From Phycisphaeraceae bacterium (GTDB lineage Bacteria > Planctomycetota > Phycisphaerae > Phycisphaerales > Zrk34), in contig JANQQT010000007.1 in assembly GCA_028284925.1 (NCBI GenBank), positions 26,707-90,706 on the forward strand: DNA of 64,000 nt, in the 5' to 3' direction. The translations under genes were made by a program, and so were the position numbers. Under the pieces are notes generated by a model. That model worked only from the letters and a program-made list of their open reading frames with translations, ran no database searches and was not told where the DNA came from. How positions within the stretch are numbered: the first letter of the stretch is position 1; every line of letters begins with the position of its first letter. This document shows, in pieces, positions 53,885 to 63,423 of the stretch.

Positions 53885-56800
53885 TTATGGGGCCTTCGGC
53901 TTGGGCGACGCAAGAGCAGCCGTAACATAGCGACTGGATAGAACGAGCTTGCCGTCAACGATGGCGATACTCCCGAGATGCTCCGACGCCGTGAGGTATT
54001 GATCGAGAACGATTGACCCAGTGGCACGATCCAACAGATAGAGGCGACGATCATGAGAATTTGCAAAGTCGGCGACCGTTGGGTTATTGAGGAGAACCAG
54101 ATATCGATCGGAAAGTTCATGGGCGACAAGCGCCTTGGAGGCCGCAATGCCGTCACGCCAGCGAGGTTTGCCATTGTTGTCCAAGGCTATGGCGTGATCC
54201 TGTGTGACAATGAACCAGTCCACGCCATCAGCGACGATCTTGACATTGCCTGAAAGGGCATGACGCAGGGGGAAGCGTCCCGTAATAATGCCGTCAGCGA
54301 GATTGACGAAAATAAGATCGCCATCCTCAGACTGCACCACGATCCGAGTGGCGCCTATCCACGATGCATTTTTGCCAAGCAACTTAACAGCAGGCTTGGC
54401 GACCCATCGGGATTGACCGCGATCAAGGTCGAACGATTCGACTTGCGAATTGGAAACGAAAAGTAAAACGCCGTCGTCCGAAATCCCCATCCATTTAATA
54501 GGCTGATTTTTAGGCTTGCGAAGACGATGGATAAGAGCGTTGGTCTGTGCATCGTAAACACAAATGGTTGGAGTATGGTCCGCATCCGTACCGGCAATCA
54601 TCACATATCGACCGTTTGACTTGAGCATGGTGGTGTTTCGGATAGCCGACGCCGCTTTCCAATTCATTCTTCCGGTATCCGCATCAAATACGATAAGGCG
54701 ACCAAATTGGTCCGCCACGGCAACGACAAGGTCGCTGACGGCAATAATGGTTTGAGACGACGTGCTCTGATTGGCGGTACGTTCGCGACCCACTACCCGA
54801 CCATTAATGATGACGCGTGCCCCACCACGAACGATCAGGTTGCGACGCATCTCGGCTCGTTCGTCCTTGGGTGGCGTAATGGCCTTCAATTTGATGTCTT
54901 CGAGTTTGTTATCAACTTGCGGTTGTTCCCATCGAACGCGTCCCGTGGCGGTATCCAGAACCTGCAGGCGTCGCGAATACTTATACCAAAGCCAGATCCT
55001 TGAGCGATCAATGGAAAGGAGTGTGATCCAGCCTGGCGGATAAGTTCTTCGACCGGCAATTGGCGGAAGCTGGAAATCCCACTGTTTCTTGAGTGTGGCT
55101 GCATTGTAAAGTGTTAGCCGATCCGTAGCCTGCACCAGGAAAGCTCGGGGGCGTGGGACGTCAGGATCCTGCTGGCTAGGCTTCATGAGTTGACCATAGA
55201 ACGTCTTGGCGGAAGTGGAGAGCGGGAGATTGAGTTGTTTGTTTGCGCCGCGTCTCTTGAGTTGCAGAGCAAGATCCTCAATCCATATCCTGGCATCAAC
55301 GGGGGCGCCACTTCGAAGAGGTTTGACTTTCGGATAGATGACAAGCAGACGACGCAACAAACGGCGGGCGCGATGGGGTTGATTGGCTTTCTCATACAGT
55401 TCCGCCTGACGCCCGTAGATGGCAGCGATGGCGGTCGGATCGGTGGTAAGTTGTCCCGCACGTCTGAGCAGTGCAATCGCTTCACGCATATTTCCACGTT
55501 TAAACGTCCGCTCTGCCGCGTAACGAAGGGCAGTGGGCGCCGTCTTGGCCAGCGGATAGGCGTCGGCAAGTTCAATAAGAGGAGCCGGGTCATTCTGATT
55601 CTTCAGGTCATTGAGCGTCTGGTCGGCGTAGGCTTCATATCGTTCGTAGGACTTCCTGCCGTGCTTCTTGAAGATGAGCTCGATGCGACGTTGCGCCTCC
55701 AGGCCCGCCTGCCGCGAACCGTCAATATGAATGTATAGCTGTTTACGGTAAGTAGGTTCGGACAGGACCATCTGGTAGTGATCCACGGCATCAGAAATGC
55801 GTTCATTGGCCTCGTGGAATCTCGCAAGAGCAAGACGGAAGGCGACCTCCTGCTGAGGACCTTGCGAGATTGCGGCAATTCGATCGAAAAGCTCCTGTCG
55901 AAGTTTTTGGTTGGGCTGTTTCTCGTTTCGAGCCATTTCCAAGAGCTGATCGAAAAGCTCCCCACCCAGCGCGGTCTTGTCATCGGTTTGCTGTGATAGT
56001 TTGATGGCACGGTCGAGCTTGGATAAAAGGGCATCAGCGCGATTTGTCTTGAATGCAAGCCACACATAACCCATCGTAGGACGAGCGTCATCAGGGTATG
56101 CGGCCATCCGTTTTTCCAGTTGTTTGGATGCCACGTCCCACGTGCTGTAGCTGTGAACGGTGTTGTAAGTGGTTGTGATCAACTGGCCGTCGATGGCAAA
56201 GAGATTCGCCGGTGTGGAAATCGGTAACAGTGACTGCCGCTTTCCAGATTTAAGATCGATAACATGCACGCCCTTCCCTGTCGGAAGATAGAGCAAGTTC
56301 CGGGCAATCGAGGCGCGCCCCTTAAGCTCGTCATCTCCGTCCGATTGCCAGTTATAAGTCCATTTCGCCTCAAGCGTCTTTCCATCAACGCGGAGGATTT
56401 TGTCACCGATCGAAATGATATCGCCTGCAAGGGGCATTAGATAGAACGGATCATGCCAGAGCGCCGCCCGAATGTTGTTCTCAGGCTTACCGGCATCGGC
56501 CGAAAGAACGCGAATCGTATCCGTCCAGTTGTCATAGAAAGTAAGGCCGGCCGGAGTAAGGACCGGCGATGAAGCGGACCACGGCCTGAAAAACGTGCGA
56601 GGCTGTTGGACTTCATCGAAATCAATCGTTGAAAGCCAAACCACCGAGCCGTCCGACGCGGAGAGCTTGGCAACCGTCCCAAGTCGCGAATCAACGTAGA
56701 TGTATCCGCCAATCATTTGCATATGGGACATACCGGGGATGGCCGTCGAGCGATTGATGGCGGTATGGGCAACATGTCGTTTCCATATCTTCTTACCCGT

Positions 56801-58132
56801 GCGAAGATCAATCGCCAGGACGTGGCATGCCTGAAAGGTATTACGTAACCTCTTTCTCGTTAGAACGTATACGCGACCCTGTGAAACAATGGGTCTGCCG
56901 TAAAAGAACGCGCCCGCAAGATCGGAGTCAATTTCTTCAGGATAAAGATTCCAATGTGGTTTTCCGTTTCGTGCATCGACACAAAGAAGTTTCGAGATGG
57001 ATAGTGAACGCGCATAATAGGAATAGGTCTGATGCAGAGAACGATAGCCCATGATGCCCACCACACGCCCCGAGGCGACGCCAAGGAGATTCATGTCGCC
57101 GCCCGTTGGAGCGTAGCTACGGTAATAGCCTGAGAATCTGGATCTTTTCTGGTCGTAAACCGAAGAGACCTCCTGCCGCCAGATACTTCTTCCGGAACTG
57201 GGTTCGATAGCGGAGAGCGCATATCCGTCGTTGATATAGAGAAGGCCGTCTGCGAGAACGGGAAGGGTATTAAGAAAACGGGCTGATTTGATCTGCGACT
57301 CAAGTGTACGTGCATCCATATTTCGGGATCGGAGCAGGTACTCGTAGATGCCGCGAATGTTGGCATTGGACCAGAGAGGCGTTTTGGTCTCTGAGGGGGG
57401 GGTGGCGTCCGGCAATAGATCAAGAGGGTTCAGGACATTGAGAAAAGATTTGCGCGTAATCTGTTTGCCGAGGTTGTCGAGTGCTTTGACGGCATCGACA
57501 TGGTTATTCTTGAACAGTTGATCACGAATGGATTTAAACGTCGCACGATCTGACCTCATAAGCGAGGCCACAGCCCGAAGCTGATCGTACAAGACCTTGC
57601 GCTTATCCAGTGCGGGATGGTAGGCCAAACGATCAAGCGCAATCTGCGCTGCATCCGCCTCGCCCGCTTCAAGAGATAACCCCGCAAGACGCATACCTGC
57701 TTTCAGACCCGCATCCGTCAGCGCATAGTGATTGACAAGATCGAGCAACTTGCCTCGATCACCTGCCGCGAGCGTGAGTCGATGGGCGGCGATAGGGTCG
57801 TATAACTGGCGATAATATTCGAGAAGCTTCTTTTCCTTCAGAATGAACCTGACGGCAACCTGTCTGGATTCGGCGTATCGACCCTGTTTGAGGCGAAGAA
57901 GCTTCCCACCATGTTCATCAAAGACCTGTTGGACCAGACGGGCGGCTTCAGCCGGCTCGTTTTTCTCAAGACGATCACGCGCATCATCCAGCACCTTGGC
58001 AGCCCCGGGAGAATACTCGAGATAGACCTGAGCCCCGTTAACGGGGGCGGCAGCGAAGAGGCATGCTGCGAGAAGGCACACGACGTGTGATATGTCGCAA
58101 GACCGACACCATCGGGAAATAAAGATTGTCAT
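53885..58132 (-). CDS. Giant exported protein with two PQQ-like propellers and TPR-like helices
   Basis: A 1415-residue secreted protein. A signal peptide (about 1-34, ending VNGA) is followed by helical TPR-like repeats to about residue 270, a first PQQ-like eight-bladed propeller at about 285-700 (repeats such as GLLYINDGYALSAIEPSSGRSIW), a second helical-repeat region at about 700-1000 with TPR-like pairs (TALRYAAERTFKRGN, AIYGRQAELYEKANQ), and a second propeller at about 1010-1400 (LQVLDTATGRVRWE, LIVFDADTGRMNW). Such proteins are probable periplasmic scaffolds, comparable in fold to BamB. A TAAAAT hexamer 7 nt before the ATG replaces a Shine-Dalgarno. No enzymatic motif seen. Confidence 0.85.
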   Translation of the reverse strand: MTIFISRWCRSCDISHVVCLLAACLFAAAPVNGAQVYLEYSPGAAKVLDDARDRLEKNEPAEAARLVQQVFDEHGGKLLRLKQGRYAESRQVAVRFILKEKKLLEYYRQLYDPIAAHRLTLAAGDRGKLLDLVNHYALTDAGLKAGMRLAGLSLEAGEADAAQIALDRLAYHPALDKRKVLYDQLRAVASLMRSDRATFKSIRDQLFKNNHVDAVKALDNLGKQITRKSFLNVLNPLDLLPDATPPSETKTPLWSNANIRGIYEYLLRSRNMDARTLESQIKSARFLNTLPVLADGLLYINDGYALSAIEPSSGRSIWRQEVSSVYDQKRSRFSGYYRSYAPTGGDMNLLGVASGRVVGIMGYRSLHQTYSYYARSLSISKLLCVDARNGKPHWNLYPEEIDSDLAGAFFYGRPIVSQGRVYVLTRKRLRNTFQACHVLAIDLRTGKKIWKRHVAHTAINRSTAIPGMSHMQMIGGYIYVDSRLGTVAKLSASDGSVVWLSTIDFDEVQQPRTFFRPWSASSPVLTPAGLTFYDNWTDTIRVLSADAGKPENNIRAALWHDPFYLMPLAGDIISIGDKILRVDGKTLEAKWTYNWQSDGDDELKGRASIARNLLYLPTGKGVHVIDLKSGKRQSLLPISTPANLFAIDGQLITTTYNTVHSYSTWDVASKQLEKRMAAYPDDARPTMGYVWLAFKTNRADALLSKLDRAIKLSQQTDDKTALGGELFDQLLEMARNEKQPNQKLRQELFDRIAAISQGPQQEVAFRLALARFHEANERISDAVDHYQMVLSEPTYRKQLYIHIDGSRQAGLEAQRRIELIFKKHGRKSYERYEAYADQTLNDLKNQNDPAPLIELADAYPLAKTAPTALRYAAERTFKRGNMREAIALLRRAGQLTTDPTAIAAIYGRQAELYEKANQPHRARRLLRRLLVIYPKVKPLRSGAPVDARIWIEDLALQLKRRGANKQLNLPLSTSAKTFYGQLMKPSQQDPDVPRPRAFLVQATDRLTLYNAATLKKQWDFQLPPIAGRRTYPPGWITLLSIDRSRIWLWYKYSRRLQVLDTATGRVRWEQPQVDNKLEDIKLKAITPPKDERAEMRRNLIVRGGARVIINGRVVGRERTANQSTSSQTIIAVSDLVVAVADQFGRLIVFDADTGRMNWKAASAIRNTTMLKSNGRYVMIAGTDADHTPTICVYDAQTNALIHRLRKPKNQPIKWMGISDDGVLLFVSNSQVESFDLDRGQSRWVAKPAVKLLGKNASWIGATRIVVQSEDGDLIFVNLADGIITGRFPLRHALSGNVKIVADGVDWFIVTQDHAIALDNNGKPRWRDGIAASKALVAHELSDRYLVLLNNPTVADFANSHDRRLYLLDRATGSIVLDQYLTASEHLGSIAIVDGKLVLSSRYVTAALASPKPKAP

Positions 58133-58139
58133 AATACAT

Positions 58140-58145
58140 ATTTTA
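58140..58145 (-). promoter_or_regulatory. -10-like hexamer TAAAAT before the giant propeller gene
   Basis: On the minus strand TAAAAT ends 7 nt before the ATG, with no Shine-Dalgarno between; consistent with a leaderless transcript. Confidence 0.45.
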
Positions 58146-58300
58146 TCGGCCCAAAAGCCGTTGTGGGAAAAGTTGAGAAAGAGTTACCAAGTTTTACGGA
58201 GGCTAACAATTCTGAAAAGGACCGCGGTAAGGTATGAATTGGGCGAAAAAGGAGGAAATGTGAGAAAGAAAGTGAAACAGGATGATCAGCGGGCAAAGAA

Positions 58301-58924
58301 TCAGTTGATTTGTTGCCGGCTGTTGATTGCGTCGGATAGAACAGCCTTGTTGGCGTACTCAAGCTGTGTGCCCGCTGGAAGACCGCGTGCAAGTCGCGAA
58401 ATCTTGACGTTGGAGAGGTTTTGAAGACGGTCAGCAATGTAAAGGGCCGTTCCGTCACCTTCCATATTCGGGTTGAGGCCCAGGATGATTTCTACGGCCC
58501 CCTTCTCCGCGATGTTTCCGGCACGTTCAATAAGTGCGGCAATGGTAAGATCCGAGGGTTTCACGCCTTCAAGGGCAGAAAGATGGCCGAGCAATACGTG
58601 ATAGGTGCCTGAGTAGGAATGGGTCTGTTCGAGACTTATGACATCGCGGGGTTGTTCGACGACGAGGATGGTGTTCTGTTGTCGATTAGGATCTGTACAA
58701 ATAGGGCACGGATCGGTCTCGGTTAGATTGAAGCAGATCGAGCAGTGTTTGACATTGTTTTTGACATCACTGATGGCTTGGGAAAGTCCCAGAGCTTCAT
58801 CTCGATTGGCCTTTAAGATGTGAAAGGCAAGGCGTTCCGCCGTTCTGCGACCAATTCCCGGCAAACGGGCGAACTGCTCGATAAGGCGGTTCATGGATTG
58901 GCTGTATTGCGGGGCGTCAGGCAT
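58301..58924 (-). CDS. recR: Recombination protein RecR
   Basis: Recombination mediator of the RecFOR pathway, 207 residues. Helix-hairpin-helix LARLPGIGRRTAER-type segment, the Cys4 zinc finger CSICFNLTETDPCPIC, the Toprim domain (ILVVEQPRDVISLE, GLNPNMEGDGTALYI) and the C-terminal SRLARGLPAGTQLEYA are all present. ATG 58924 was taken; a TTG four codons upstream and an ATG at 58894 are alternatives. Third gene of the dnaX-ebfC-recR operon, 42 nt after ebfC. Confidence 0.95.
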   Translation of the reverse strand: MPDAPQYSQSMNRLIEQFARLPGIGRRTAERLAFHILKANRDEALGLSQAISDVKNNVKHCSICFNLTETDPCPICTDPNRQQNTILVVEQPRDVISLEQTHSYSGTYHVLLGHLSALEGVKPSDLTIAALIERAGNIAEKGAVEIILGLNPNMEGDGTALYIADRLQNLSNVKISRLARGLPAGTQLEYANKAVLSDAINSRQQIN

Positions 58925-58966
58925 GAGAGATCGCAAGAGGGGTTTTCAGCAGGTGCAAGGTGAGAA

Positions 58967-59332
58967 TTACGTCGGTGGAGTGTTCGAGCCAAGCATGTCA
59001 CCGAGATCAAAGGGTAGGTTAATATCTCCGGCAACTTTCTGCACTTCCGAAACAAGGAGAGCCTGAACCTTGTCGTGTGCGGCGTTAACCGCCGATGCAA
59101 TCAGTTCCTCAACCACGGTCTTGTCATCACCGGCAATTCCGAGGAGCAGCGTCTGGTTGAGATCGATTCGCTGGACGCGTCCTTTTCCGGTCATGGTAAC
59201 CCGAACAGCTCCGCCGCCGGATTCGGCCTCCACCGTCTTGGTATCAAGCTCACGCTTGAGTTCGTCGGCTTTTTCCTTAAACGAGCCGGCATTCTGCATG
59301 AGTGCGGCAATATTCTTGAAGTTGTCAAACAT
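58967..59332 (-). CDS. ebfC: Nucleoid-associated protein YbaB/EbfC
   Basis: DNA-binding nucleoid protein of 121 residues with the standard form: N-terminal helix NIAALMQNAGSFKEKADELKREL, then GGGAVRVTMTGKGRVQRIDL strands and the C-terminal helix with LIASAVNAAHDKVQ. Its ATG overlaps the dnaX stop (TAATG), so translation is coupled. The dnaX-ebfC-recR order is conserved across bacteria. Confidence 0.94.
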   Translation of the reverse strand: MFDNFKNIAALMQNAGSFKEKADELKRELDTKTVEAESGGGAVRVTMTGKGRVQRIDLNQTLLLGIAGDDKTVVEELIASAVNAAHDKVQALLVSEVQKVAGDINLPFDLGDMLGSNTPPT

Positions 59333-60834
59333 TAGGATTCCTCGTTGGGTTCTTCGGTGGGTTGGTCCGGTTGGGCCTGGGGATTTGTCTCGTTTCGTGG
59401 CGTGGTGTTGGCAATACCCACGATGGATGCGCCAAAAAGATCGGTGACTTCCTTAACGAGCGGTTGCCGGGCGGCCGCTTCGCGTTCGGCGTCGGTAATA
59501 AAGCCGGGATTGGCACGGGATGCCGGTTTTGAGACTGGGCGAGGGGGTTGCGGAGAGGTCTGTGGCGATCGAGATGCAGGAGGCGATATAGCTGACCTTG
59601 CGGCTGGGCGCGGGGGGATTGCCTGCTGCGGAATGTTGATTGATGGGGTATTAGTCTGGATTACCTTTTTTTTTTGGTCAGACGACTGGGCGAGGGCGGC
59701 AAGGTCGGCGAATTTTTCACTTAGCGCAAGTCGAACGACTGCGGCATCCAGAAGAGCGCGGGGCGTGGAACTTGTCTTGGAGTATCGGGCGACATTCTCA
59801 AGGAGCGCCATCATGTGAACGAGAGCGGCGGCATCAAATCGGCCGGCTTGCTCAGCAGCTTGCTTTTTGGACTCTTCATCGAGTTCAACAAGGGGAGAAT
59901 CCTCGCCACATGAGGCCAGGAGCATGAGATTACGGAGATGCTCAATGAGAATGGTAAGAAGCTGATCCTGCGAAATGCCTCGGTTCAGGAGAGCATCTGT
60001 CTTGGTAAGGGCATCAGCAGCGTTCGAATCAGCAAAAGATTGCGTAAGGTCCAAAATAAGCTGGCGATCCGGTAGACCGAGCATTTTTTCGAGGACTTCC
60101 GCTGTAATTGGGGATTCGCCGGTTGCAAGTAGACGATCAAGGAGTGACAGAGCATCCCGCATTGACCCGTTGCCGAGACGGGCAACCTGAAACAGCACGG
60201 CAGGATCGGCTTTGACTTTTTCAGCTTTCAGGACATTACCAAGGTGTTCAACGATTTTCGAGGTGGAAATATTCTGAAAATCAAATCGCTGGCAGCGTGA
60301 GAGGATCGTGGGGAGGACTTTATGGGCTTCAGTGGTCGCGAGGATGAATTTGAGGTGTGAAGGGGGTTCCTCCATCGTTTTTAGCAGAGCGTTGAACGCC
60401 TCGCGGGTTAGCATGTGAACTTCATCGATGATGTAGACTTTGTATTTGGCGTTCGCTGTTGGAGCCAAACCCGCGTTGGCGATGAGCTGGCGGGCATCGT
60501 CCACACCCCGGTTGGATGCGCCGTCGATTTCGATGACGTTCATATCCTCGCCGCGCATGATGGCCTCGGCCATTCGCTCCTGGACGTCCTTGGGAGGGTA
60601 ATCAGCGTTTTTGGGCTTGGGACAGCCCTTGATGGTATCGGGGGCATTGAGGGCGCGGGCGAAAATGCGGGCCATCGACGTTTTGCCGACGCCGCGCGTG
60701 CCGCAGAAAAGGTAGGCGTGGTGAATACGATCCGCCTTGATCGCGTTCATGAGCGTCTGGGCAATGGGTTCCTGCCCGACGAGTTCGTCGAAGCTTTGGG
60801 ATCGGTATCGTCTTGCCAGAGCGGTGTAGGACAT
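59332..60834 (-). CDS. dnaX: DNA polymerase III gamma/tau subunit
   Basis: Clamp-loader ATPase, 500 residues. Walker A GTRGVGKT at 45-52, Walker B-type YIIDEVHML, sensor ATTEAHKVLPTILSRCQRFDF and the Pro/Ala-rich C-terminal linker. The zinc module that in most DnaX proteins has four Cys after the Walker helix is here a single-Cys stretch (GCPKPKNADYPP), so zinc binding is lost. The tau-specific C-terminus is short (about 120 residues beyond domain III), and no slippery A/T run for a programmed frameshift stands out. TACAAT lies 7 nt before the ATG. Confidence 0.94.
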   Translation of the reverse strand: MSYTALARRYRSQSFDELVGQEPIAQTLMNAIKADRIHHAYLFCGTRGVGKTSMARIFARALNAPDTIKGCPKPKNADYPPKDVQERMAEAIMRGEDMNVIEIDGASNRGVDDARQLIANAGLAPTANAKYKVYIIDEVHMLTREAFNALLKTMEEPPSHLKFILATTEAHKVLPTILSRCQRFDFQNISTSKIVEHLGNVLKAEKVKADPAVLFQVARLGNGSMRDALSLLDRLLATGESPITAEVLEKMLGLPDRQLILDLTQSFADSNAADALTKTDALLNRGISQDQLLTILIEHLRNLMLLASCGEDSPLVELDEESKKQAAEQAGRFDAAALVHMMALLENVARYSKTSSTPRALLDAAVVRLALSEKFADLAALAQSSDQKKKVIQTNTPSINIPQQAIPPRPAARSAISPPASRSPQTSPQPPRPVSKPASRANPGFITDAEREAAARQPLVKEVTDLFGASIVGIANTTPRNETNPQAQPDQPTEEPNEES

Positions 60835-60841
60835 GGGGTCG

Positions 60842-60847
60842 ATTGTA
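60842..60847 (-). promoter_or_regulatory. -10-like hexamer TACAAT before dnaX
   Basis: On the minus strand TACAAT ends 7 nt before the dnaX ATG and no Shine-Dalgarno is present; expected to give a leaderless message if used. Confidence 0.5.
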
Positions 60848-60906
60848 TCAGGCAGCGCTTAGTGAAGTTGGCTTGAATTGAGCATCCTGCATCCCGTTTT
60901 TCGAGT

Positions 60907-60931
60907 GAAAATCGGCGATTTGCATCCGATT
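60907..60931 (-). terminator. Weak terminator after the SRP RNA
   Basis: AATCGG (60926-60931) and CCGATT (60910-60915) form a 6-bp stem with a 10-nt loop, followed on the minus strand by only a few T. The 5' arm is shared with the closing helix of the SRP RNA, so the two structures would compete. Confidence 0.4.
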
Positions 60932-61054
60932 GACGAGCGATCAGGACACCGGCGGCACCGGGCAACGGCCACTTATGGCTGCTCGATTCCTCGCCTGACC
61001 AGGTTCGCGGGTGGCCCGTGCACCGGGCCCGACCGCTCGTGAATCGGACGCTGG
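60926..61054 (-). ncRNA. ffs: Signal recognition particle RNA (bacterial 4.5S type)
   Basis: Small bacterial SRP RNA that binds Ffh. On the minus strand 60977-61003 reads CCTGGTCAGG-CGAGGAATCG-AGCAGCC in order, matching the universal Ffh-binding hairpin: GGTCAGG on one side, AGCAGCC on the other, and a GGAA tetraloop closed by GA/UC. GGCCAC/GTGGCC flanks continue the helix, and the ends pair over 14 positions with one mismatch (61034-61047 with 60926-60939), so the molecule folds into one long rod of about 120-130 nt, as expected. Ends are inferred from pairing and the upstream promoter. It lies directly upstream of dnaX-ebfC-recR, the same neighbourhood as in several other bacteria. Confidence 0.85.
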
Positions 61055-61061
61055 AGAGACC

Positions 61062-61090
61062 AATATAGACGGTGTGCAGGGTCCGGGCAA
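61062..61090 (-). promoter_or_regulatory. Promoter of the SRP RNA
   Basis: On the minus strand TTGCCC (61085-61090) and TATATT (61062-61067) are separated by 17 nt. Transcription would start near 61054-61056, about 8 nt before the paired 5' end of the SRP RNA. Confidence 0.6.
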
Positions 61091-61145
61091 TTGGGTTGGT
61101 GGTGTTGCGATAGGAATGGACTGGTTGGCCCCTAAGAGGGTTGGG

Positions 61146-62183
61146 TTATTTCTCCTGCTCGTCATCGGAATCGCCCGCGATGTTGTTTCTCATGTTGGTA
61201 TCCGCCTGGATGTTTTTGTATCGGTAGTAATCCATGATGCCGAGGTTTCCACCGCGGAATGCTTCGGCGATGGCTTTGGGAACGTCTGCTTCGGCAAGGA
61301 CAACGAGGGCGCGGTTTTTCTGCTCTTCGGCGGTGTGTTCCTGTTCCTGGGCCACGGCGAGGGCACGACGTTTTTCGGCTTCGGCCTGGAAGCGGTTTTT
61401 GTCTGCTTCGGCCTGCTCGGCCTGAAGTTTCGCTCCGACGTTTGCCTCTTGAGCCACGCCTGCGACAGAGATGTCGGCGATATCGATGGAGAGAATGTCA
61501 TAGGCGGTTCCGGCGGAAAGGCCGGATTCCAGGGCGCGACGCGATATATCTTCCGGTTTTTCAAGAACATCCTTGTAGGTGGGGGCGGAACCAATGGCGG
61601 AGACGATGGCCTGTCCCACACGGGCGACGACGGTTTCTTCGGTGGCGCCACCTACGAGGTGCTGGATGTCGGTTCGGACGGTGACTCGAGCCTTGCAAAG
61701 CAGACGAATACCGTCCTTGGCGACCGCATCGAGGCGATCGGTGCCTGAGCTTCCGACGGTGGGACAATCAATGACTTTGGGGTTGACGGAGGTATTAACC
61801 GCGTCGAGGATGTCACGACCCGCGAGATCGATGGAGCAGGCGACATCCCAGGGAAGGGTGATTTTGGCGCGATGAGCGGCGATAAGGGCGTTAACGACGT
61901 TACGGACGCGGCCACCTGAAAGGTAATGCGCCTCGAGTTGGGCGGTTTCGATCTGAATGCCGGCTTTGACGCTCTGAATGCGAGCGGTGACGATGACCTG
62001 AGGGCTGATTTTTCGGAGCATCATGCCGATCAGATTGAAGAAAGAGACACTTGCGCCCGAGGACATGGCCTGTAGCCATAGGCTGAAAAACTTAAGGAAT
62101 AGGGCAAGAATACCAAGTGCGATAAGGCCGACGATGATCAGGATGACAATCCAAGTGGTCGTCAATTCAGCAAGCATGAACAT
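61146..62183 (-). CDS. floA: Flotillin-like membrane scaffold protein FloA
   Basis: Flotillin-like protein of functional membrane microdomains, 345 residues. One N-terminal membrane helix (WIVILIIVGLIALGILALFL), then a SPFH-type domain with PQVIVTARIQSVKAGI, and a C-terminal Ala/Glu-rich coiled coil (AEADKNRFQAEAEKRRALAVA). The characteristic GGRVRNVVNALIAAHRA and GGNLGIMDYYRYKNIQADT are present. ATG 62183 was chosen for AAAGGTG 6-7 nt upstream. It stands alone, upstream of the SRP RNA. Confidence 0.93.
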   Translation of the reverse strand: MFMLAELTTTWIVILIIVGLIALGILALFLKFFSLWLQAMSSGASVSFFNLIGMMLRKISPQVIVTARIQSVKAGIQIETAQLEAHYLSGGRVRNVVNALIAAHRAKITLPWDVACSIDLAGRDILDAVNTSVNPKVIDCPTVGSSGTDRLDAVAKDGIRLLCKARVTVRTDIQHLVGGATEETVVARVGQAIVSAIGSAPTYKDVLEKPEDISRRALESGLSAGTAYDILSIDIADISVAGVAQEANVGAKLQAEQAEADKNRFQAEAEKRRALAVAQEQEHTAEEQKNRALVVLAEADVPKAIAEAFRGGNLGIMDYYRYKNIQADTNMRNNIAGDSDDEQEK

Positions 62184-62289
62184 AGGTATCACCTTTGCGT
62201 TTACTACGTGATTAGGGGGAGTTTGCACGCATTATCCGCAGCATGGGAAGCTTTGGCAACCGTTAATAGAAGGATAAGCCGTGTTTGAA

Positions 62290-63291
<1,002 letters not shown>

Positions 63292-63299
63292 GGCGGGGA

Positions 63300-63305
63300 A
63301 TGATA
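63300..63305 (-). promoter_or_regulatory. -10-like hexamer TATCAT before mtnA
   Basis: On the minus strand TATCAT ends 8 nt before the mtnA ATG; no Shine-Dalgarno between. Consistent with a very short or absent leader. Confidence 0.4.
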
Positions 63306-63412
63306 GGCCTGCGGAGGCGGCATGTTGAAAATGACGTTTTTTGGCGCGTGAAGCGATATTTTCGGGGTGTTTCGGGCAGAATTCCGGGGGTGGGAATGGG
63401 GGGTGGGAGGGC

Positions 63413-63418
63413 TAGAAT
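63413..63418 (+). promoter_or_regulatory. -10-like hexamer TAGAAT before miaE
   Basis: TAGAAT ends 5 nt before the miaE ATG in a G-rich context; a transcript from it would begin at about the start codon. Confidence 0.4.
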
Positions 63419-63423
63419 GGGGC

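Noticed and set aside
61011..61748. 245-codon plus-strand ORF over floA and the SRP RNA
   Set aside because: Gly/Phe-rich with no family motif; it is the mirror of the floA coding sequence and starts inside the SRP RNA.
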